DNA from: Gammaproteobacteria bacterium
GTDB lineage: Bacteria; Pseudomonadota; Gammaproteobacteria; Pseudomonadales; Pseudohongiellaceae
Reading direction: 5' to 3'
Assembly (NCBI GenBank): GCA_002706685.1
Contig: PALV01000010.1
Location: 62,001 to 126,000 of the forward strand
DNA length: 64,000 nt
This document shows positions 58,038 through 64,000 of the stretch, one piece after another; the first letter of the stretch is position 1; each line of letters opens with the position of its first letter. The notes below the pieces were generated by a model. That model did not search any database. It was not told the DNA's origin and saw nothing but the letters and a program-made list of their open reading frames with translations. The position numbers and the translations under genes were made by a program.

Positions 58038-58077
58038 TATCAAAATATTTTGATATAGGTCTAAAAGCTGGTATAGT
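58038..58077 (+). promoter_or_regulatory. promoter and palindromic operator of the ArsR-methyltransferase gene
   Basis: Perfect 18-bp palindrome TATCAAAATATTTTGATA (58038-58055). Its right end forms the -35 TTGATA (58050-58055), 16 bp before TATAGT (58072-58077). This is the position expected for an ArsR-family repressor site. The start of transcription (about 58084) is only about 3 bases before the ATG at 58087. Confidence 0.75.
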
Positions 58078-58086
58078 CCGCCGCCT

Positions 58087-59091
58087 ATGAGTGCCAAACT
58101 TCAACCAGTACATGCAGATAGCACCAATGCCGAGATCGGAGACGCCGAGGCACTCGCGCGCCTGTTCAAAGCACTGGCAGATCCGTTGCGTCTGGATATT
58201 CTGCGCCTGCTGCGCACTGAATCATTCGGCGTTCTGGAACTGAGCCGTATCCTCGACGTGCGGCAGTCGGCACTGAGCCATCATCTGAAAATCCTGGCCC
58301 AGGCCGCGCTGGTTTCAACGCGCCGCGAGGGCAACAGCATCTTTTACCGGCGAGCTCTGCTGCTGGTGGATGACCCCGCGTACGATGCCAAAAGAGCGGC
58401 ATTCGCGGCTCTGGATCAGCTAAGCCTGCGACAGACCCTGAAGGACGGCATCAGCCAGATTCATCACGAGCGATCCGAACAGTCCCTCCTGTTTTTCGAA
58501 CGCCATGCAGAGCGGTTTCTGGAAAGGCAGGAGCTGGTCGCCGAATACGCGCATTACCGTGAGACACTTGGAGACCTGCTTGACGGCCTTAAATTGTCGA
58601 AGAACGCAGCTGTAATGGAAGTGGGGCCTGGCGAAAGCCCGCTGCTCAGCGAGCTGGCCGCTCGATTTGCGAACCTTACAGCGCTCGACAACTCTCTGGA
58701 AATGCTCAACAGGGCACGCAACATGCTGTCGCAGCGCAGTGGGCGCAGTGATGTCACTTTCATCCACGGCGACACACAGATTGCACTGACACGCCCTCAG
58801 CGTTTCGACCTGATTATTTACAACATGGTACTCCACCACATTCCGTCGCCCCAGGAGACCTTTAAAGACTGCGCCAGTCTTTTGAACAGAGGCGGCACGT
58901 TGTTATTGATTGACCTCAGCCATCATGATCAGGATTGGGTCCGCGACTCTTGCGGTGATCTGTGGCTGGGATTTACTGAAGAAGACCTCGACGCCTGGGC
59001 CAACGAGGCTGATCTACATTTCGGACAACGCGTATACCTGGGGCTGCGTAATGGTTTTCAGGTGCAGATGCGCACATTTACTAAAAATTAA
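58087..59091 (+). CDS. ArsR-family regulator fused to a SAM methyltransferase domain
   Basis: 334 aa. Residues about 18-100 are an ArsR winged helix ([37 protein letters not shown] with the recognition helix). Residues about 145-330 are a methyltransferase fold ([44 protein letters not shown]). I see no cysteine metal site. Such fusions next to SAM-cycle genes are thought to sense SAM or SAH; the SahR name may apply. The predicted transcript is almost leaderless and there is no Shine-Dalgarno. It is followed by metK after 43 bases. Confidence 0.9.
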   Translation: MSAKLQPVHADSTNAEIGDAEALARLFKALADPLRLDILRLLRTESFGVLELSRILDVRQSALSHHLKILAQAALVSTRREGNSIFYRRALLLVDDPAYDAKRAAFAALDQLSLRQTLKDGISQIHHERSEQSLLFFERHAERFLERQELVAEYAHYRETLGDLLDGLKLSKNAAVMEVGPGESPLLSELAARFANLTALDNSLEMLNRARNMLSQRSGRSDVTFIHGDTQIALTRPQRFDLIIYNMVLHHIPSPQETFKDCASLLNRGGTLLLIDLSHHDQDWVRDSCGDLWLGFTEEDLDAWANEADLHFGQRVYLGLRNGFQVQMRTFTKN

Positions 59092-59134
59092 CTTTTTTGA
59101 TCGCTGGACACTGACTGTTTTAAAGGAACTGATT

Positions 59135-60292
59135 ATGACAACACACCTGTTTACTTCCGAATCCGTCTCTGAAGGGCATCCGGACAAAATCGCTGACCAG
59201 ATATCCGACGCGGTTCTCGACGCACTGCTCAAGCAGGATCCATCGGCTCGCGTGGCCTGTGAAACACTGGTCAAGACTGGCATGGTGATTGTGGCTGGCG
59301 AAGTCACAACTGAAGCTTATGTGGACCTGGAAGATATCGCCCGCAGAGTGGTCGTTGATATTGGTTACGATCATTCTGACAAGGGCTTTGATGGTCACTC
59401 CTGTGCGGTTCTGAACGCGATCGGCAAACAGTCACCGGACATTGCCATGGGTGTCGACGAAACCGACGATCACGAACAGGGTGCTGGCGACCAGGGCCTG
59501 ATGTTTGGCTACGCCAGCAACGAAACCGATGTACTGATGCCAGCTCCCATCACTTACTCTCACCGACTGGTGAAGCGCCAGGCTGAAGTTCGCAAGAACG
59601 GCACGCTGCCGTGGCTGCGACCTGATGCCAAGAGCCAGATCACTTTCCGCTACCAGGATGGCAAGCCGGTTGGTATCGACGCAGTGGTTCTGTCCACACA
59701 GCACGCCCCTGAAATTGAGCAGAAGGCGCTGCAGGAAGCGGTGATGGAAGAAATCATCAAACCGGTTCTGCCTGCTGAGTGGCTGGATAAAGACACCAAG
59801 TATTTCATCAACCCGACCGGTCGTTTTGTAATTGGCGGTCCATTTGGTGACTGTGGCCTGACCGGCCGCAAGATCATTGTTGACACCTACGGCGGCATGG
59901 CTCGTCATGGTGGCGGCGCGTTCTCGGGCAAGGATCCGTCCAAAGTTGACCGCTCAGCTGCATACGCCGCGCGTTATGTTGCCAAAAACATTGTCGCTGC
60001 CGGCATCGCCGACCGTTGCGAAGTTCAGGTCTCTTACGCCATCGGTGTCGCCGAGCCGACATCCATCAGTGTAGAAACTTTCGGCACCGGACAGATCAGC
60101 AACCAGCGTATTGTTGAGCTGATTCGTGAGCACTTTGAGCTGCGCCCGAAAGGCCTGATCAAGATGCTGGATCTGATCCGTCCGATCTATTTCCCGACGG
60201 CTGCCTACGGTCACTTTGGCCGCGAAGATGCTGAGATCACCTGGGAGAAAACTGACAAGGCTGAGGCGTTGCGCGCGGCCGCCGGACTGTAA
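59135..60292 (+). CDS. metK: S-adenosylmethionine synthetase
   Basis: 385 aa from ATG 59135 (AAGGA upstream), where the family start [25 protein letters not shown] lies. [37 protein letters not shown] and [12 protein letters not shown] are signatures. It joins ATP and methionine to SAM. Probably transcribed with the ArsR-methyltransferase gene and ahcY. Confidence 0.98.
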   Translation: MTTHLFTSESVSEGHPDKIADQISDAVLDALLKQDPSARVACETLVKTGMVIVAGEVTTEAYVDLEDIARRVVVDIGYDHSDKGFDGHSCAVLNAIGKQSPDIAMGVDETDDHEQGAGDQGLMFGYASNETDVLMPAPITYSHRLVKRQAEVRKNGTLPWLRPDAKSQITFRYQDGKPVGIDAVVLSTQHAPEIEQKALQEAVMEEIIKPVLPAEWLDKDTKYFINPTGRFVIGGPFGDCGLTGRKIIVDTYGGMARHGGGAFSGKDPSKVDRSAAYAARYVAKNIVAAGIADRCEVQVSYAIGVAEPTSISVETFGTGQISNQRIVELIREHFELRPKGLIKMLDLIRPIYFPTAAYGHFGREDAEITWEKTDKAEALRAAAGL

Positions 60293-60332
60293 GTTAACGA
60301 ATTCATTCAATCGTTTTTATTAAAGGTTTTTT

Positions 60333-61712
60333 ATGAGCACTAACGACTACAAAGTAGCCGATATTTCACTGGCCGAGTACGGCCGTAAAGAAGTGATTCT
60401 GGCCCAGGCGGAAATGCCCGCTCTGATGGCACTGCGTGAAAAGTATCGCGCAGAACAGCCTCTGGCCAATGCCAAGATCATTGGCTGTATCCACATGACC
60501 ATCCAGACAGCCGTGCTGATCGAAACTCTGGTCGAACTGGGTGCAGAGGTGCGCTGGTCCTCCTGCAATATTTTCTCCACGCAGGATCATGCGGCAGCTT
60601 ACATCGCTTCCAAAGGCATCGCGGTTTATGCATGGAAAGGTCAGACAGTTGAGGAAGGTGACTGGTGTATCGAACAGACCATCCTCAAAGATGGTCAGCC
60701 CTGGGATGCCAACATGCTGCTCGACGATGGCGGCGACCTGACAGCCATGGTGCACAACAAGTACCCGCAGATGCTGGAAAAGATTCACGGTATCACTGAA
60801 GAGACAACAACAGGCGTTCACCGTCTGGTCGAAATGCTGGCTGAAGGCTCGCTGAAAGTGCCGGCCATCAATGTAAACGACTCAGTTACCAAGTCCAAGA
60901 ACGACAACAAGTACGGCTGCCGTCACAGCCTGAATGACGCGATCAAGCGTGGCACGGACATGTTGCTGTCAGGTCGACACGCGCTGGTTGTTGGCTATGG
61001 CGACGTGGGCAAGGGTTCTGCACAGAGCCTGCGCCAGGAAGGCATGATCGTGAAGATCACTGAAATCGACCCCATCTGTGCCATGCAGGCCTGTATGGAC
61101 GGTTATGAGCTTGTGTCTGCCTACAAGGGCGGCGTGAACACTGGCAAGCTGGAAGACGTGGATGCCGCATTGCTTGGCAAGATCGACCTGATCGTAACCA
61201 CTACCGGCAACATCGATGTCTGCGACAAGAACATGCTGCAGGCGCTGAAGGCAGGTGCAGTAGTCTGTAACATCGGTCACTTCGACAACGAGATTGACAC
61301 CAAGTACATGCGTGACAACTGGCACTGGGAAGAAGTTAAGCCTCAGGTCCACAAGATCTATCGCGGCGACCTGGAGAAGAATCCGGAAGACTACCTGCTG
61401 TTGTTGTCTGAAGGACGACTGGTCAACCTGGGCAATGCAACCGGCCACCCATCACGCATCATGGATGGCTCGTTTGCCAACCAGGTAATTGCCCAGATCC
61501 ATTTGTACAAGCAGGCTTTTGCCAGCAAATCAGCTGAACAGAAAGCCGAACTGCTGCGAGTGGAAGTACTGCCCAAGAAACTGGACGAAGAAGTCGCTGC
61601 ATTGATGGTGCTGGGTTTCGGTGGTGTGATCACAAAAATGACACCATCTCAGGCCAAGTACATCGGTGTGAAGGTCGAAGGCCCCTATAAGCCTGACGCC
61701 TACAAGTACTGA
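60333..61712 (+). CDS. ahcY: S-adenosylhomocysteine hydrolase
   Basis: 459 aa. [53 protein letters not shown] motif [16 protein letters not shown] and C-terminal [10 protein letters not shown] are full matches. It hydrolyses SAH to adenosine and homocysteine, relieving SAH inhibition of methyltransferases. AAAGG lies 8 bases before the ATG, 40 bp after metK. Confidence 0.98.
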   Translation: MSTNDYKVADISLAEYGRKEVILAQAEMPALMALREKYRAEQPLANAKIIGCIHMTIQTAVLIETLVELGAEVRWSSCNIFSTQDHAAAYIASKGIAVYAWKGQTVEEGDWCIEQTILKDGQPWDANMLLDDGGDLTAMVHNKYPQMLEKIHGITEETTTGVHRLVEMLAEGSLKVPAINVNDSVTKSKNDNKYGCRHSLNDAIKRGTDMLLSGRHALVVGYGDVGKGSAQSLRQEGMIVKITEIDPICAMQACMDGYELVSAYKGGVNTGKLEDVDAALLGKIDLIVTTTGNIDVCDKNMLQALKAGAVVCNIGHFDNEIDTKYMRDNWHWEEVKPQVHKIYRGDLEKNPEDYLLLLSEGRLVNLGNATGHPSRIMDGSFANQVIAQIHLYKQAFASKSAEQKAELLRVEVLPKKLDEEVAALMVLGFGGVITKMTPSQAKYIGVKVEGPYKPDAYKY

Positions 61713-61741
61713 TCTACTGATAGGGAACTCGCTGCATTGCC

Positions 61742-61790
61742 GAGCTCGCATCAAGAATGACTTATTGAAATTCCTGATGCGACTCAGCTC
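61742..61790 (+). other. stem-loop in the ahcY-metF intergenic region
   Basis: GAGCT (61742-61746) with AGCTC (61786-61790), CGCATCA (61747-61753) with TGATGCG (61775-61781) and GAA with TTC inside. No T-run follows. It could be an mRNA structure setting metF expression or a processing site. Confidence 0.4.
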
Positions 61791-61846
61791 CAGCGACGAC
61801 GTTCCTGGACAGACTGTCAAACCTTGTGAATCTCACAAAGTAACGG

Positions 61847-62701
61847 ATGAAGATAATGGACATCAAAAACCCAGACGCACGTTTCAGTTTTGAATTTTTC
61901 CCTCCGCGCACTGACGCGGGAATGGAAAAACTGATGATCGTGCATCAGGAACTTGCCGCCCTGCGCCCGGATTTCTTTTCGGTGACCTACGGGGCGGGCG
62001 GATCTACCAGGGATGGTACCCGGCAGGCGGTCACAAAAATTTCCCAGGCGGGTTCGGCCGTTGCGCCACACCTGTCGTTTGGTGGTTCCAGCAAGGAAGA
62101 CATCCTGGCCCTGCTGGAATCCTATCGTGAAATGGGTATCAATCGCCTGGTGGCATTGCGTGGTGACATTCCCTCAGGCACTGGCGCGGCATCACAGTAT
62201 TTTTACGCCAACGAGCTGATAGAGTTTGTACGCGAAAAGACTGGCGATCACTTTCATATTGAAGTGGCCTGCTACCCGGAAATTCATCCGCAATCCGACA
62301 GCTACGACAGCGATATTCATTTTTTCAAAAAGAAAGTCGATGCGGGTGCCAACAGCGCGATCACCCAGTATTTCTATAATCCGGATGCCTACTTCTATTT
62401 CGTCGACAACTGCGAAAAAGCCGGTATCGAGATTCCGATTGTGCCTGGCATCATGCCAATCACCAATTTCACCAGCCTGCAGCGCTTCAGCGTCAATTGC
62501 GGCGCGGAGATCCCGCGCTGGATTCGACAGCGACTGCAATCCTATGGCGATGATGTGGAGAGTATCCGTGCCTTTGGCGCCGAAGTTGTCCTGCATCTTT
62601 GCGAAGATCTGCTGGCAGGCGGTGCGCCCGGACTGCATTTCTACAGCATGAACCAGACTGAACCGGTTCGACAGATCTGGCAACAGCTGGATCTGCGCTG
62701 A
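61847..62701 (+). CDS. metF: 5,10-methylenetetrahydrofolate reductase
   Basis: 284 aa; ATG 61856 is an alternative start closer to the family N-terminus. SFEFFPPRTDAGMEKL (with catalytic Glu), SVTYGAGGSTRDGT, RLVALRGDIPSG (Asp) and the FITQYFY-like AITQYFYNPDAY segment are typical. It supplies 5-methyl-THF for homocysteine methylation. Completes the SAM-cycle set with metK and ahcY, 134 bp downstream of ahcY. Confidence 0.96.
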   Translation: MKIMDIKNPDARFSFEFFPPRTDAGMEKLMIVHQELAALRPDFFSVTYGAGGSTRDGTRQAVTKISQAGSAVAPHLSFGGSSKEDILALLESYREMGINRLVALRGDIPSGTGAASQYFYANELIEFVREKTGDHFHIEVACYPEIHPQSDSYDSDIHFFKKKVDAGANSAITQYFYNPDAYFYFVDNCEKAGIEIPIVPGIMPITNFTSLQRFSVNCGAEIPRWIRQRLQSYGDDVESIRAFGAEVVLHLCEDLLAGGAPGLHFYSMNQTEPVRQIWQQLDLR

Positions 62702-62716
62702 GGCTCAGGTCTCATC

Positions 62717-63445
62717 ATGCGTCTGTCGCGAATCTACACACCTCAACCCTTGCAAGCAGGGGAACAGCTGCGCCTGGAAGGTGATGCTGCGCACTACCTT
62801 GGAAAGGTATTGCGCGCTAAAGTGGGACAGATGGTACGCTTGTTCAACGAGCAGCACGGTGAGTATCTGGCTGAGATTCAGGCGGTTGACAAACGCGGCA
62901 TTGATCTGCAGCTCAACCCGTCACCAAACTGCCTGCCGGAGTCTCTGTTGCCTGTCCATATCGGACTGGGGCTGTCGCGTGGCGAGCGTATGGACTACGC
63001 GATTCAGAAAGCCACCGAGCTGGGGGTCGTTTCGGTCAGTCCTTTGTTCACCGAGCACAGCGAAGTCAAGCTGAGTGACGAACGTGCAGACAAGCGCACG
63101 GCACACTGGCAGAAAGTTGCAATCAGTGCCGCCGAGCAGTGCGGTCGCTGTACCGTTCCCACCATACATCCACCCCAGGCGCTAAGCGAATGGCTAAGCG
63201 GCGTACCCAGCGGTCAGGGCTTTATTCTTGACCCTGAGGGAAGTCATGGTTTTACCGGCGCAGCACCTGACCAGGTGTTCTTGCTGATTGGTCCTGAAGG
63301 TGGCATCAGTTCTGAGGAAATGAAGCTGTCGAAGTCCCAGGGCCTGTTGCCGGTTCGCCTGGGACCCAGAGTACTGCGCACAGAGACTGCTCCGGTCGTG
63401 GCGCTGACGGCGCTGCAGCTTCAGTGGGGCGACTTCAGGGACTGA
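62717..63445 (+). CDS. rsmE: 16S rRNA m3U1498 methyltransferase RsmE
   Basis: 242 aa. SPOUT fold: HYLGKVLRAKVGQ N-terminal PUA-like domain, then KATELGVVSVSPLFTEHSEVKL, ISAAEQCGR and LLIGPEGGISSEE, RLGPRVLRTETAPVVAL at the knot. It methylates U1498 in 16S rRNA using SAM, 15 bp after metF, so it shares the SAM-cycle transcript. Confidence 0.97.
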   Translation: MRLSRIYTPQPLQAGEQLRLEGDAAHYLGKVLRAKVGQMVRLFNEQHGEYLAEIQAVDKRGIDLQLNPSPNCLPESLLPVHIGLGLSRGERMDYAIQKATELGVVSVSPLFTEHSEVKLSDERADKRTAHWQKVAISAAEQCGRCTVPTIHPPQALSEWLSGVPSGQGFILDPEGSHGFTGAAPDQVFLLIGPEGGISSEEMKLSKSQGLLPVRLGPRVLRTETAPVVALTALQLQWGDFRD

Positions 63446-63514
63446 TCTCCCACCTTCCTTAAACGCTCCTGTCGCGTTAGGGTGTCACAACGGCACTCAA
63501 CATGAGGGGACGCC

Positions 63515-63823
63515 ATGAAATATATCTTTGAAGTACACATCAAACCTGGCTACACCGCCGAGCAATATGCTGAGGCATGGGTGCGCGCCAGCGAAATTAT
63601 TCAGCAGGCTGAAGGTGCGCGCGGCACTGAGTTGCATCGAAAACTGGATGATCCGAATGTGTTGATCGCTATCGCCAGTTGGGACAGCAAGGCGCACCGT
63701 GATGCGATGGAGAGGCAGCACAACCGCAAGGTGGCCGAGATTATTCAGGGCGCTGCGCACCTGTGTGACATCCGCCCGCTAGGCGAGTTTGCCGACCCGG
63801 ACTGGGTGGTTCCACCCCAATAA
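63515..63823 (+). CDS. ABM-domain-like hypothetical protein
   Basis: 102 aa, ferredoxin-like fold: YIFEVHIKPGYTAEQYAEAW, GARGTELHRKLDDPNVLIAIASWDSKAHRDAM is the pattern of the antibiotic biosynthesis monooxygenase (ABM/DUF) superfamily. Function not known. AGGGGA precedes the ATG. It stands 69 bp after rsmE. Confidence 0.7.
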   Translation: MKYIFEVHIKPGYTAEQYAEAWVRASEIIQQAEGARGTELHRKLDDPNVLIAIASWDSKAHRDAMERQHNRKVAEIIQGAAHLCDIRPLGEFADPDWVVPPQ

Positions 63824-63849
63824 AAAAAAAGGCCCCTCATGGAGGGGCC
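63822..63849 (-). terminator. strong GC hairpin with A-tract
   Basis: GGCCCCTC (63831-63838) and GAGGGGCC (63842-63849) around ATG, with nine A's on the left (63822-63830). The T-run lies on the minus strand, so it would stop leftward transcription coming from beyond the window. Confidence 0.7.
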
Positions 63850-63948
63850 GTATAGTGACGACAGAACCGTTGGGGGGTGGTCACTGTCGTGTTCTTTGTT
63901 GCCTATTGCAGAAAAACGATTCCTTGCGAGCTTACTGCGTCGTGCAAA

Positions 63949-63977
63949 AGGGCCGCCGCAAACTGCGCAGCGGCCCT
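63949..63977 (-). terminator. hairpin after a leftward gene entering from the right edge
   Basis: AGGGCCGC (63949-63956) with GCGGCCCT (63970-63977) and inner CGCA/TGCG, a 12-pair stem with a two-base bulge. It is 10 bases beyond the candidate stop at 63987, and TTTT follows on the minus strand. Confidence 0.55.
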
Positions 63978-63986
63978 GGTCAAACA

Positions 63987-64000
63987 TTACTTGGTGAATT
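63987..64000 (-). CDS. possible 3' end of a leftward gene (partial)
   Basis: The last bases read FTK-stop on the minus strand (TAA at 63989-63987), followed by the hairpin at 63949-63977. Only three codons are visible, so the product cannot be named. Confidence 0.3.

Noticed and set aside
59092..60332. SAM or SAH riboswitch before metK or ahcY
   Set aside because: The leaders are only about 40 bases and contain no recognisable riboswitch core.
63745..63987. 80-aa minus-strand frame near the right edge
   Set aside because: It spans two hairpins and the 3' end of the ABM-like gene, with no ribosome site.

Overview
The window looks like chromosomal housekeeping DNA from a free-living, probably marine or aquatic gammaproteobacterium. 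Pointers are the zapA - 6S RNA - 5-formyl-THF cyclo-ligase block, the pepP-ubiH-ubiI genes, the orn/rsgA/motAB/psd cluster, a tkt-epd-pgk-fba glycolytic operon, and serA divergent from a D-2-hydroxyglutarate dehydrogenase, a layout I recall from Pseudomonas. A more precise placement (for example near Pseudohongiella or other OMG-type lineages) is a guess. I saw no rRNA, tRNA, CRISPR array, transposase or prophage gene.

Layout. 0-3 kb: a SlyD-like prolyl isomerase fused to a histone H1/AlgP-like Lys/Ala tail, a small protein, a TraB/GumN protein and a small membrane protein. 3-6.5 kb: ahpC-ahpF peroxide reductase followed by a diguanylate cyclase. 6.5-13 kb: SDR plus SMP-30 pair, then an RND pump operon with the pump gene before the adaptor. 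13-18 kb: ABC exporter plus K+/H+ antiporter pair, and an exported methyltransferase-like protein. 18-24.5 kb: ubiquinone hydroxylases, MaoC protein, pepP, TIGR02449, zapA, 6S RNA, cyclo-ligase. 24.5-33 kb: SOS mutasome genes imuA-imuB (+) and dnaE2 (-), separated by an HD-GYP gene and a DMT transporter, each arm with its own LexA boxes. 33-39.7 kb: two paralogous exported proteins, an LLM oxidoreductase, the ovothiol synthase ovoA and a divergent PLP aminotransferase. 39.7-46 kb: queG, orn, rsgA, motAB, psd, ppnP. 46-52 kb: ilvA, rpiA, cold-shock gene, D2HGDH/serA, GAP-family membrane protein. 52.2-52.6 kb: a cluster of nested inverted repeats. 52.6-58 kb: tkt-epd-pgk-fba. 58-64 kb: an ArsR-methyltransferase regulator followed by metK-ahcY-metF, then rsmE and an ABM-like protein.

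How the genes work together. Several units form clear pathways: AhpC/AhpF peroxide reduction; LexA-controlled translesion synthesis; UbiH/UbiI ubiquinone synthesis; the SAM cycle (MetK, AhcY, MetF) under a probable SAM/SAH-sensing ArsR repressor whose candidate operator overlaps its promoter; and central carbon flux through transketolase, erythrose-4-P dehydrogenase, PGK and aldolase. Two c-di-GMP enzymes (one AGDEF cyclase, one HD-GYP phosphodiesterase) and MotAB indicate a motile cell. The best candidates for something new are the H1-tail/SlyD fusion, the LexA operator nested inside a terminator ahead of dnaE2, the altered ImuA/ImuB proteins and the structured repeat cluster near 52.3 kb. 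All calls come from reading the sequence and recalled family knowledge; no database search was run.
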